Position numbers and translations under genes: made by a program | In this document: positions 39,788-47,867 of the stretch, piece by piece | Layout of the letters: each line of letters opens with the position of its first letter | Numbering within the stretch: the stretch's first letter is position 1 | Assembly (NCBI GenBank): GCA_965279355.1 | Contig: OZ257155.1 | Location: 4,894,816 to 4,958,815 of the forward strand | Origin: G965279355 sp965279355 | GTDB taxonomy: Bacteria > Pseudomonadota > Alphaproteobacteria > CACIAM-22H2 | DNA length: 64,000 nt | Direction of reading: 5' to 3' | The notes under the pieces: model-generated | The model's database searches: none | Seen by the model: the letters and a program-made list of their open reading frames with translations, nothing else | Told to the model about the DNA's origin: nothing

Positions 39788-40621
39788 CTAGGCCTTGGGT
39801 CTCGCCGCAATCTTCGCAAGCGTCGCGTCGATTTCCTTGAGGAGCTGATCGCGCCGCACCACCTGCGCCTGCTTGACCTGCTCGTTGCTGCTTTCGTTCC
39901 ATACCTGCGTCGAGCGCAGATGCTGGTAGTTCTTGTGAAGATAGACGCCGAGGAACCAGCCCAGCCCGTGGTCGGACGTGCGGTTCATGTCGACGATGTC
40001 GTAGAGTTCCATGCCGGCCTTCTCAAGCTCGGCATTGATGTCGCGGAAGCTGTACATCAGGATTTCCACCACCACGACCGCGGTGTTGGCCAGCGTCTTG
40101 GGGCCGCTGCGCAGGACCTGTGCTTCCAGTCCCTGGATGTCGAGTTTGATGACATGCGGGGTCGGCGGCTTGATCTCCGCGACCAGCGAATCAAGCGTGC
40201 GGGATGGAATGATCTTCGTCTCGCCGAGCTGGTTGTTGACCGTGCTCCAGTAGGTGTCGCCGGAATCGGCGGCCGATGCCCAGTAGGGATGAGCGGAGGT
40301 CTTCATTTCCACCGTCCCGTCCTTCTCCGCGACGGCGCAGATACGATAGTCGCCGCCGATACCGGCCTTGATTTTCTTGAGGGACGTCTCGTAGATCGGG
40401 TTGGCGTCGATATTGACGACCGTTGCGTTCTGCAGCGGTCCCGCGGCCCACATCGCCAGACCGTGATAGCCGTCGGCACAGCCGAGATCGATGAACGATC
40501 CGATCCGCAGACCTTTGTGCATCAGCACCACGAGCGATGCCATCCAGGTGCCGATCTGGACCTGAACCTTCTTGCCGGGCGGAAGTGCCGACTGCGGATT
40601 GGCTCCCTGCTGATCTGACAT
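39788..40621 (-). CDS. FkbM-family SAM-dependent methyltransferase
   Basis: A 277-residue class I methyltransferase: SAM-binding FIDLGCADGYHGLAMW, then VVNIDANPIYETSL and the FkbM signature VIKLDIQGLEAQVLRSG with VVVEILMYSF. FkbM proteins O-methylate sugars or lipids of surface molecules. It starts 15 nt ahead of the DSD1 enzyme on the same strand order, so the two may be co-transcribed. The ATG at 40621 is chosen because the extension to 40705 is short and non-conserved. Confidence 0.85.
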   Translation of the reverse strand: MSDQQGANPQSALPPGKKVQVQIGTWMASLVVLMHKGLRIGSFIDLGCADGYHGLAMWAAGPLQNATVVNIDANPIYETSLKKIKAGIGGDYRICAVAEKDGTVEMKTSAHPYWASAADSGDTYWSTVNNQLGETKIIPSRTLDSLVAEIKPPTPHVIKLDIQGLEAQVLRSGPKTLANTAVVVVEILMYSFRDINAELEKAGMELYDIVDMNRTSDHGLGWFLGVYLHKNYQHLRSTQVWNESSNEQVKQAQVVRRDQLLKEIDATLAKIAARPKA

Positions 40622-40732
40622 TGTGTTTTTTGCCTTTCCCGGGGTCGCGATGACTCCAACCATTTTATCTTGCGTCGCGTGCCTCCCGGTGTAAAGACAA
40701 GCCATCGCTTCAACTTACATGTGCATCGTCGG

Positions 40733-41512
40733 GTGACCAAGACTCCGGACAATTCCGCCCAGCGCGACGCCGCGGCTTACCGGCTGGCGGCGCTCGATGG
40801 CGATTTCATGCTGGGCGACAGCATGCGCGGCGTGCGCTTCCTGCTGGAATACGCCAAGGCCGAAGAATCCCTGCGCGCCTGGGGCGTGCGGTCCACCATC
40901 GTTGTGTTTGGCAGTGCGCGGATCCGTGCCGACGGCGCGGCCCGCGCGCAAAGCTGGTACGCGCAAGCACGTGAGTTCGGGCGGATCGCCTCGTTGCGCG
41001 GCGGTGCTCTGATCACCGCCGACGGCGTGCGCGACAACGTGATCTGCACCGGCGGCGGGCCGGGCCTGATGGAGGCCGCCAATCGCGGCGCCTGCGATGC
41101 CGGGGCGCCGTCGATCGGATTCAATATCTCGCTGCCGACAGAGCAGGAGCCGAACGCGTATTCCACGCCGGAACTGACGTTCCGTTTCCACTACTTCGCC
41201 ATGCGTAAGATGCACCTGGCGATGCGGGCCAATGCGCTGGTCGTGTTTCCCGGTGGCTTCGGCACGCTGGACGAGCTGTTCGAAATGCTGACCTTGCGTC
41301 AGACCGGCAAGCTGCGCGGCCTGCCGGTGGTGCTGTACGACCGTGCCTACTGGACGCGCCTGATCAATTTCGACGTGATGCTCGAGGAAGGCATGATCGC
41401 GGCCAAGGATATGGAGCTCTTCGACTTCGCCGACGATCCGGAACAGGCCTGGGCGGCGCTGGTTCGCCGTGGTCTCGAAGCCCACATGCCATCGCACGAG
41501 GATGAGGAATGA
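40733..41512 (+). CDS. LOG-family protein (cytokinin riboside 5'-monophosphate phosphoribohydrolase type)
   Basis: About 259 residues of the TIGR00730/LOG family. The segment VVFGSARIRADGAAR and the signature FPGGFGTLDELFEML with the ARG/GG.GLM region (CTGGGPGLMEAANRG) place it firmly. Family members hydrolyse nucleoside 5'-monophosphates to base and ribose phosphate. GTG at 40733 is preferred; a TTG at 40670 would extend it by 21 residues. It overlaps the following SDR gene by 4 nt. Confidence 0.88.
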   Translation: MTKTPDNSAQRDAAAYRLAALDGDFMLGDSMRGVRFLLEYAKAEESLRAWGVRSTIVVFGSARIRADGAARAQSWYAQAREFGRIASLRGGALITADGVRDNVICTGGGPGLMEAANRGACDAGAPSIGFNISLPTEQEPNAYSTPELTFRFHYFAMRKMHLAMRANALVVFPGGFGTLDELFEMLTLRQTGKLRGLPVVLYDRAYWTRLINFDVMLEEGMIAAKDMELFDFADDPEQAWAALVRRGLEAHMPSHEDEE

Positions 41513-42267
41513 CGCGGCTGAATGGCAAGGTGGCCATCGTGACCGGCGCCGCGCAGGGCATCGGCGCGGTCTACGCGAAAGGTCTCGCGGCCGAAGGCGC
41601 GCTGGTCAGCCTTTGCGATCTCGAAGAACCGAAAGAGACGGTGAAGGCCATAACCGCCTCGGGTGGTCGTGCCATCGGCAGCGCCGTCGACGTGTCGGAT
41701 CGCGCGGCGGTCGCGACGCTGATCGACCGCACGCTCAAGGAATTCGCCGGTATCCACGTGCTGGTGAATAACGCCGCGATCTTCGGCGGATTGCGGCCGA
41801 CGCATTTCACGGAGATCGATCCCGCCGAATGGGATCGCGTGATGGCCGTGAATGTGCGGGGCTCCATGGAATGCGCTCGCGCCGTGGTGCCGGCGATGCG
41901 CAGGCAGCGCTACGGCAAGATCATCAACATTGCGTCCAGCACCGTGTTCCGCGGCACGCCGATGCTGATGCACTACGTGGCATCGAAGGGCGCCGTCATC
42001 GGCATGACGCATTCGATGGCGCGCGAGCTGGGCGATGACGGCATCTGCGTGAACTGTATCGCACCCGGCCTCACCATGAGCGAGGCGGTGCGCAACTCAC
42101 CCAACGGCTTCGGCTCGACAGTCCCGGCCGCCGTGTCCGCGCGCGCGATCAAGCGGGAGCAGATGCCCGAGGATCTGCTGGGCGCCGTCATCTTCCTGGC
42201 ATCGTCCGACAGCGATTTCGTCACGGGCCAGACGATGATCGTCGACGGCGGGACTGTTTTGCAGTGA
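41509..42267 (+). CDS. SDR-family oxidoreductase
   Basis: A 252-residue classical short-chain dehydrogenase. It has the cofactor motif VTGAAQGIGAVYA, the NNAA loop (VLVNNAAIFGG), the catalytic Tyr in MHYVASKGAVIGM and the C-terminal TGQTMIVDGG. It reduces or oxidises an unidentified alcohol or ketone with NAD(P). It is coupled to the LOG gene by an ATGA overlap and is convergent with a run of three related SDR genes. Confidence 0.93.
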   Translation: MTRLNGKVAIVTGAAQGIGAVYAKGLAAEGALVSLCDLEEPKETVKAITASGGRAIGSAVDVSDRAAVATLIDRTLKEFAGIHVLVNNAAIFGGLRPTHFTEIDPAEWDRVMAVNVRGSMECARAVVPAMRRQRYGKIINIASSTVFRGTPMLMHYVASKGAVIGMTHSMARELGDDGICVNCIAPGLTMSEAVRNSPNGFGSTVPAAVSARAIKREQMPEDLLGAVIFLASSDSDFVTGQTMIVDGGTVLQ

Positions 42268-43080
42268 TCAGATCGCGCCGGCGGTGATGCCGCCGTCGAT
42301 GGGGATGATGGCGCCGGTCATGTAGCTGGAGGCCGGCGAGGCGAGATAGAGGGCGAGGCCCTTCATCTCTTCGGTGCTCGCCATGCGGCCCATTGGAATG
42401 CCTTTCGAGAATTCTTTCGCCGCTTCCGGATCGCGCCAGGCGCGGCCACCGCCGATATTCGTCTTGAAGACGCCGGGGCAGATCGCGTTCACCATCACGT
42501 TGAACGGCGCGAGCTCAAGGGCTGCCTGCCGCACCAGATTGATGACGGCGGCCTTGGTCGCGACATAGCCGTAGCCGACGATGAATTCGGCGCGCAATCC
42601 GGCGATGGACGCCGTCACGATGATGCGGCCGCTCTTCTGCTTCTTCATATGCGCGGCGGCGGTCTGCATGGTGACGAACACGCTGGTCTGGTTGAGGCGC
42701 AGGCCGCGCTCCCAGGACTCCAGAGACACGTTCTGGATCTGGCCGATCTCCCTGCCGGCGGCGGAGCCGGGACCGGGGCCCGTTGAGGCGCCGGCGTTGG
42801 CGAACACGGCATCGAGGCGGCCGTGCTTCTTCTGCACCGCGTCGATGGTGTTCCGCAGCAGATCGAGATCGGTGACGTCGACCAGATGCGGCTCGACCGC
42901 GAAGCCGGCTTTCTTCAATCGCTCGGAGTGCTCTTTCAGCCAGTCGGCATTGTTGTCGAGCATGGCGACGGTCGCGCCATTCTCGGCCATCACCTCGGCC
43001 ATCGACAGGCCGATGCCGCTGGCCGCACCGGTGACCACCGCCACGTTGCCGGTGACGTTGAAGAGCTTGTCCGCTTTCAT
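42268..43080 (-). CDS. SDR-family oxidoreductase, tandem paralog 3
   Basis: 270 residues: VVTGAASGIGLSMAEVMAENGA, the NAGA loop (VFANAGASTGPG), YGYVATKAAVINLVRQ with the catalytic Tyr, and MTGAIIPIDGGITAG. It shares start (MKADKLFNVTG), layout and about 45-50% of residues by eye with the next two genes upstream. The convergent SDR at 41509 ends one base from its stop. The ATG at 43080 begins the conserved block. Confidence 0.92.
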   Translation of the reverse strand: MKADKLFNVTGNVAVVTGAASGIGLSMAEVMAENGATVAMLDNNADWLKEHSERLKKAGFAVEPHLVDVTDLDLLRNTIDAVQKKHGRLDAVFANAGASTGPGPGSAAGREIGQIQNVSLESWERGLRLNQTSVFVTMQTAAAHMKKQKSGRIIVTASIAGLRAEFIVGYGYVATKAAVINLVRQAALELAPFNVMVNAICPGVFKTNIGGGRAWRDPEAAKEFSKGIPMGRMASTEEMKGLALYLASPASSYMTGAIIPIDGGITAGAI

Positions 43081-43093
43081 GCGTGATCCCTTT

Positions 43094-43897
43094 TTAAGTA
43101 GACGAGCCGCCGTCGATGGGGATGACGGTGCCGGTGACAAAGCTCGACGCCGGCGAGGCGAGGAAGAGCACGAGGCCCTGCAATTCGTCGGTGCTGGCGA
43201 TGCGTCCGAGCGGCACCATGCTGGCAAAGCCCTGCCGCACTTTTTCATTCGTGTGCAGCTGTCCGCCGCCGATATTGGTCAGGAACGGCCCCGGCGCGAT
43301 GGCATTCACCATCACGTTGTGCGGCGCCAGCTCGCGCGCGGCCGTCTTCACCAGATGCGCGACGGCCGCCTTGGTTGCGGCGTAGGGATGACCGGAGAGG
43401 GAGTCAGCGCGTAAGGCAGCCCGCGACGATGTGACGATGATGCGGCCGCTCTTCTGCGTCTTCATATGCGAGGCGGCGGCGCCGATGGTGGCGAAGACGC
43501 TGGTGAGGTTGGTCTGCAGGGTGCGGTTCCAGACATCGAGCGGGATGTTCTGAAGCTGACCGGAGATCTTGCCGGCTTCGGTTTTGTAGCTGGGGCCGGC
43601 GGAAATTCCGGCATTGGCAAACACGGCATCAATACGACCGTGTTTCTTCACGACCTCGTCGATCGTGGTCTTGATCTGCTCCGGATTTCCGACATCGAGG
43701 GTCTGTCCTTCGACATCGCCGCCCTTGTCGCGCAGCTTTTTCACGGCGGCGTCAAGGCCGGCCTTGTCGATATCGGTCAGGACGACCTTGGCGCCGTTAT
43801 CGGCCATGACTTCCGCCATTGCGAGGCCGAGGCCGCTGGCAGCGCCGGTCACCAGCGCAACGTGGCCGCGCACGTCGAAGATCTGCTCGATTTTCAT
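43094..43897 (-). CDS. SDR-family oxidoreductase, tandem paralog 2
   Basis: 267 residues starting MKIEQIFDVRGHVALVTGAASGLGLAMA, with the catalytic Tyr in SGHPYAATKAAVAHLVK and VTGTVIPIDGG near the end. It overlaps the gene upstream by 4 nt (ATGA), and its stop lies 13 nt before the next SDR. The sequence between GRIIVTSSRAALRADSL and GYP differs from its paralogs in the substrate loop. Confidence 0.92.
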   Translation of the reverse strand: MKIEQIFDVRGHVALVTGAASGLGLAMAEVMADNGAKVVLTDIDKAGLDAAVKKLRDKGGDVEGQTLDVGNPEQIKTTIDEVVKKHGRIDAVFANAGISAGPSYKTEAGKISGQLQNIPLDVWNRTLQTNLTSVFATIGAAASHMKTQKSGRIIVTSSRAALRADSLSGHPYAATKAAVAHLVKTAARELAPHNVMVNAIAPGPFLTNIGGGQLHTNEKVRQGFASMVPLGRIASTDELQGLVLFLASPASSFVTGTVIPIDGGSST

Positions 43898-44697
43898 GCC
43901 GACGACCCACCGTCGATCGGAATGATCGCGCCGCTGATAAAGCTGGAGGCTTTCGAGGCGAGGAGCAGGGCGAGGCCCTGCATCTCTTCTGTTTTCGCGA
44001 TCCGGCCGAGCGGGACGAGGCTCGCGAACTCTTCCACGATCTTTGGCTCGCGATGCAGGCGCCCGCCGCCGATATTCGTGAGGAACGGTCCGGGGGCGAT
44101 GGCATTGATCATCACGCCGTAGGGCGTGAGCTCGCGGGCCGTGGTCCGCACCAGATGGATCACCGCGGCCTTTGCGACAGAGTAGGTGTGTCCGGCGAGG
44201 GTGGTCGCGCGCAGCCCGGCATCCGACGCCGTCACGACGATGCGGCCGCTCTTCTGCGCCTTCATATGCGGAGCGGCCGCCTGGATGGTGGCGAACACGC
44301 TGCTCAGGTTGACCTGAAGTCCGCGTTCCCAGGTCTCGGGCGGGATGTTCTGGATCTGCCCGCTGACCTTGCCGGCCTCGGAGTTGAAGCCCGGACCGGT
44401 CGAGATCGCCGCGTTGGCGAACACTACATCGATGCGGCCATGACGATTTACGATGTCATTTATGGTGCCGGCAATCTGATCGGCATTGCCGACATCGAGA
44501 ACCATGCCCTCGACCGAAAGTCCGGCTTTGGTCAGCCGCTCGACGACCTCATCGAGCGCCGTCTCGTTGATATCGGCGAGCACGACATGGGCGCCGTTCT
44601 CGGCCATGGCCTCCGTCATCGCAAGGCCAATGCCGCTGGCAGCGCCCGTCACCAGCGTGACGAGCCCCCTTACATCGAATATCTGATCTGCTTTCAT
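43894..44697 (-). CDS. SDR-family oxidoreductase, tandem paralog 1 (first in the operon)
   Basis: 267 residues starting MKADQIFDVRGLVTLVTGAASGIGLAM, with TGPGFNSEAGKVSGQIQNIPPETWERGL, the catalytic Tyr in GHTYSVAKAAVIHLV and SGAIIPIDGG. It is the first gene of the three-gene SDR run and is divergent from the MBL-lig operon that starts at 44852. The 154 bp between them probably hold a shared control region. Confidence 0.92.
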   Translation of the reverse strand: MKADQIFDVRGLVTLVTGAASGIGLAMTEAMAENGAHVVLADINETALDEVVERLTKAGLSVEGMVLDVGNADQIAGTINDIVNRHGRIDVVFANAAISTGPGFNSEAGKVSGQIQNIPPETWERGLQVNLSSVFATIQAAAPHMKAQKSGRIVVTASDAGLRATTLAGHTYSVAKAAVIHLVRTTARELTPYGVMINAIAPGPFLTNIGGGRLHREPKIVEEFASLVPLGRIAKTEEMQGLALLLASKASSFISGAIIPIDGGSSA

Positions 44698-44851
44698 GTC
44701 GGGGAGAGTAACCGCTTGGCGTCAGAGATATGTCATGGGCGTGCTGTTGCCGAGGCTGCGCATTAAGCGGTTAAACGGCCGCTTTGGCAATTTCGGTTTT
44801 GCCCACTGCGCCGCAGACGATAGGATCGCCTCAACACCGGGAGGAGCGCCT

Positions 44852-45580
44852 ATGACCGTCACCAAACGTGGGACACATGTCGATGAGATTGCCGACGGTA
44901 TCTACCGGCTTTCGACGCCGATTCCGGCTTCGCGGTTTCCCGGTGGGTTCACCTACAATCAATATCTGGTCCTCGACGACGAGCCGTTGCTGTTCCACGC
45001 CGGCCACCGCCGCATGTTTCAGGAGACGAGCGAGGCCGTCGCGGCCGTGATCCCGGTCGAAAAGCTGCGCTGGATCGCGTTCTCCCATTTCGAGGCCGAC
45101 GAGTCCGGTGCGCTGAACGAGTTCCTGGCGGCGGCGCCGAATTCCCTGCCGCTCTGCAGCCAGATTGCCGCCCGCGTCTCCATCAATGATTTCGCAACAC
45201 GCGAGGCGCGGACGCCGAAGGACGGCGAGGTCGTTGTTCTCGGCAGGCATCGCCTTCAGTGGCTCGACATGCCGCATATGCCGCACGCCTGGGAATGCGG
45301 AATGATGATGGAGCAGACAACGGGGACGCTGATGTGTAGCGATCTGTTCAGCGAGGGCGGGGCCGAGCATCCGGCCCTCACTGAAGGCGATATCCTGGAG
45401 CCCAGCGAGGTCTTCCGCCGTGGGTCGGAGGCCTATTCTCATACGATGAAGGCGCGGCCGCTGCTGCAGCGTCTCGCCGACCTCAAGCCCACGACGCTGG
45501 CCCGCATGCACGGCAGTGCATGGCGCGGCGATGGCGCGGGCGTGCTCATGGCGCTGGCTGACAGCGTCGGCGCGCCGTAA
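44852..45580 (+). CDS. MBL-fold protein with flavodiiron-type H-x-E-x-D site
   Basis: 242 residues of metallo-beta-lactamase fold. The HFEADESGAL segment has the His-x-Glu-x-Asp ligand set of flavodiiron and O2-binding di-iron proteins rather than the HxHxDH of hydrolases. Further ligands are plausible in MPHAWE, SDLFSEGG and RMHGSAW. No flavodoxin domain is attached, so it is a lone di-iron core. It follows a GGGAGGAG site and is the first gene of an operon with ligA, ligB and ligJ. The role may be O2 binding or ring-cleavage support; a hydrolase is also possible. Confidence 0.85.
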   Translation: MTVTKRGTHVDEIADGIYRLSTPIPASRFPGGFTYNQYLVLDDEPLLFHAGHRRMFQETSEAVAAVIPVEKLRWIAFSHFEADESGALNEFLAAAPNSLPLCSQIAARVSINDFATREARTPKDGEVVVLGRHRLQWLDMPHMPHAWECGMMMEQTTGTLMCSDLFSEGGAEHPALTEGDILEPSEVFRRGSEAYSHTMKARPLLQRLADLKPTTLARMHGSAWRGDGAGVLMALADSVGAP

Positions 45581-45610
45581 AGTCCGGCAAAACGGGAGAG
45601 GGAGCAACGC

Positions 45611-45970
45611 ATGACGACCGGCACCCGCCACGACTGGGGCATTCCCGACACCTATGTGTTCGATGGCGGCCTTTCGCAGAAGGGTTATCGGCTCAATAAA
45701 TTCTGTCACTCGATGTGTCAGCTTGAGAACCGCAAGGCATTCCTCGCCAACGAGGATGCCTACATGGATCGGTTTTCGCTGACGGATGAAGAAAAGAAGG
45801 CGATCCGCGACCGTGACTGGCTCAAGGCGATCCAGCTCGGCGGCAATATCTATTTCGTGATGAAGGTGGGCGCCGCGGTGAAGCAGGGCCTTTATACCGT
45901 CGGTGCGCAGCAGCGCGGCGAGACGCTGGAGCAGTTCCTGTCCACGCGCAACGTGAGCGGGGCGGTCTGA
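45611..45970 (+). CDS. ligA: Extradiol dioxygenase small subunit (LigA-type)
   Basis: A 119-residue alpha subunit of a class III extradiol dioxygenase (protocatechuate 4,5-dioxygenase/gallate dioxygenase family). Features are GYRLNKFCHSM, NEDAYMDRFSLTDEEKKAIRDRDW, and LGGNIYFVMKVGA. It forms the lid of the LigB active site. It ends 2 nt before the LigB start. The substrate (protocatechuate or gallate) cannot be settled from this subunit. Confidence 0.93.
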   Translation: MTTGTRHDWGIPDTYVFDGGLSQKGYRLNKFCHSMCQLENRKAFLANEDAYMDRFSLTDEEKKAIRDRDWLKAIQLGGNIYFVMKVGAAVKQGLYTVGAQQRGETLEQFLSTRNVSGAV

Positions 45971-45972
45971 GC

Positions 45973-46812
45973 ATGGGCAGGATTGTCGCCGGTATCGGCA
46001 CCTCGCATGTTCCCTCGATCGGGCGTGCGTATGACATGAAGGAAGGCGAGAGCGAGGCATGGAAGCCGCTCTTCGACAGTTACAAGCCGGTGAAGAAATG
46101 GCTTGCCGAGGAGGTGAAGCCCGATATCGCGATCTTCATCTACAACGACCACGGCGCGGACTTCTTTTTCGACAAGTATCCGACCTTCGCGCTGGGCGCC
46201 GCCGAACGATACAGCATTCCCGATGAGGGCTTTGGCACACGGCCACTGCCGGCGGTGAAGGGCGATACGGATTTCTCCTGGCACCTCGCCGAATCCCTGG
46301 TGGAGCAGGAATTCGACATGACGATCTGTCAGGAGATGGCGGTCGATCATGGCTTGATCGTGCCGCTGCCGCTCATGTGGTCCCATGATCCCGACTGGGA
46401 CATCAGGGTGGTGCCGCTGGCGGTGAACGTTATCCAGCATCCGCTGCCGACGGGCATGCGCTGCTACAAGCTGGGCAAGGCGATCCGCCGCGCTGTCGAG
46501 GCCTATGATAAGGACGTGAAAGTTGCCATTGTCGGCACCGGCGGCATGTCGCACCAGCTCAACGGACCGCGTTTCGGGCACCTGAATGAAGCCTTCGACG
46601 AGGAGTGGCTGGACAAGATTGAGCGCGATCCCATCGCCCTGACCAAGATCGGGCACAAGGAACTGATGGAGAAGGCCGGCGCCGAGGCGGTGGAGCTGAT
46701 CATGTGGCTCACCATGCGCGGCGCGCTGAGCGACCGGGTTAAGCAGGTGCACCGCCGGTACTACGCGCCGATGACCACCGGCATGGGCCTGATCACCATG
46801 GTCGATGCCTGA
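45973..46812 (+). CDS. ligB: Extradiol dioxygenase large subunit (LigB-type)
   Basis: The catalytic beta subunit, 279 residues, of a non-haem iron(II) class III extradiol dioxygenase. The first His is in GIGTSHVPSIG, the second in YNDHGADFF, and the carboxylate ligand and acid/base His follow in the GTGGMSHQL region. It cleaves the aromatic ring between positions 4 and 5 of protocatechuate or of gallate. It is closely coupled to ligA upstream. Confidence 0.93.
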   Translation: MGRIVAGIGTSHVPSIGRAYDMKEGESEAWKPLFDSYKPVKKWLAEEVKPDIAIFIYNDHGADFFFDKYPTFALGAAERYSIPDEGFGTRPLPAVKGDTDFSWHLAESLVEQEFDMTICQEMAVDHGLIVPLPLMWSHDPDWDIRVVPLAVNVIQHPLPTGMRCYKLGKAIRRAVEAYDKDVKVAIVGTGGMSHQLNGPRFGHLNEAFDEEWLDKIERDPIALTKIGHKELMEKAGAEAVELIMWLTMRGALSDRVKQVHRRYYAPMTTGMGLITMVDA

Positions 46813-46867
46813 TCTGTCCCTAGAAGCCGCCGGCCCGGTCGTATAAAAAGGCGGCAGGGGGAACACA

Positions 46868-47857
46868 GTGAAACTTCAGCTCAGTCTCGGCATGGCGTCC
46901 AATCCGCGAACCTGGCCGATCCTCGACGGCAGGATGCAGCCGGACGGGATCGATCTCGTGCCGAGCGTTGTCCATCCGTCGGAGCTGTTCTGGCGGCAGC
47001 TCAAATTCGGCGATTTCGATGTCGCGGAGATGTCGATGTCGTCGCTGATGATGGCGCGCGCCCATGGCGACGACCGCTTCGTCGGCCTGCCGGTGTTCAC
47101 GACCCGCTGCTTCTTCCAGACCTGGGCGCTGGTCCGCAGGGACCGCGTGAAATCGCCCGCCGACCTGAAGGGCAAGCGGGTCGGCGTGCCGGAATATCAG
47201 CAGACGGCTGCCCTGTGGTCGCGCGGCATTCTGGAGCATGATTTTGGCGTTTCGCCGCGCGACATGGAATTCTGGATGGAGCGCACGCCGAGCCATTCCC
47301 ATCGCGGGGCCGTCAAGTTCACCTCGCCGCCGGGTGTGACCATCAACCAGATCCCTGAGAACAAGAATATCGGCTCCATGATGATCTCGGGTGAGCTTGA
47401 CGCGACGTTGCTCTATCTACCCAAGAAGAACCTCGTCGACCGCAGCTCGGCCGATCTGGACAATCATCCCGATATCGCGCCGCTCTTTCCCGATCCGATC
47501 GCCGAGAGCGTGCGCTATTTCAGAAAGACAGGGATGTACCCGATCAATCACGGCATGGTCGTCAGGCGGGAGCTGGTCGAGAAGCATCCGTGGATCGTGC
47601 TGAACCTGTTAAAGGCGTTTGAGCGCGCAAACGAGATTGCCGATGAGGAACGGGTCGAGCATGTGCGCTATCATGTCGAGACGGGGCAGCTACCGGCGAA
47701 CAGCCTGTCGCTGCTGAAAGTGCCGGCCGCGCGTCATGGCGTGCGGGCTAACCGGAAGGAACTGGAAACCGCCGCGCGGTTTTCGTTCGAGCAGGGATTG
47801 ACGCCGCGGCAGATGAAGCTCGACGAGCTTTTTGCCGCTGCAACTTTGGAGCAATGA
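46868..47857 (+). CDS. 4,5-dihydroxyphthalate decarboxylase-like protein
   Basis: A 329-residue protein of the periplasmic-binding-protein fold but with no signal peptide (GTG start, then MKLQLSLGMASNPRTWPIL). That matches cytoplasmic 4,5-dihydroxyphthalate decarboxylases of the Pht5 type, which have this fold. ELFWRQLKFGDFDVAEMSMSSLMM and GKRVGVPEYQQTAALWSRGIL are family-like. If so, it produces protocatechuate for the adjacent LigAB. A solute receptor without a signal peptide is the less likely alternative. Confidence 0.78.
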   Translation: MKLQLSLGMASNPRTWPILDGRMQPDGIDLVPSVVHPSELFWRQLKFGDFDVAEMSMSSLMMARAHGDDRFVGLPVFTTRCFFQTWALVRRDRVKSPADLKGKRVGVPEYQQTAALWSRGILEHDFGVSPRDMEFWMERTPSHSHRGAVKFTSPPGVTINQIPENKNIGSMMISGELDATLLYLPKKNLVDRSSADLDNHPDIAPLFPDPIAESVRYFRKTGMYPINHGMVVRRELVEKHPWIVLNLLKAFERANEIADEERVEHVRYHVETGQLPANSLSLLKVPAARHGVRANRKELETAARFSFEQGLTPRQMKLDELFAAATLEQ

Positions 47858-47867
47858 GGACAGAAAC

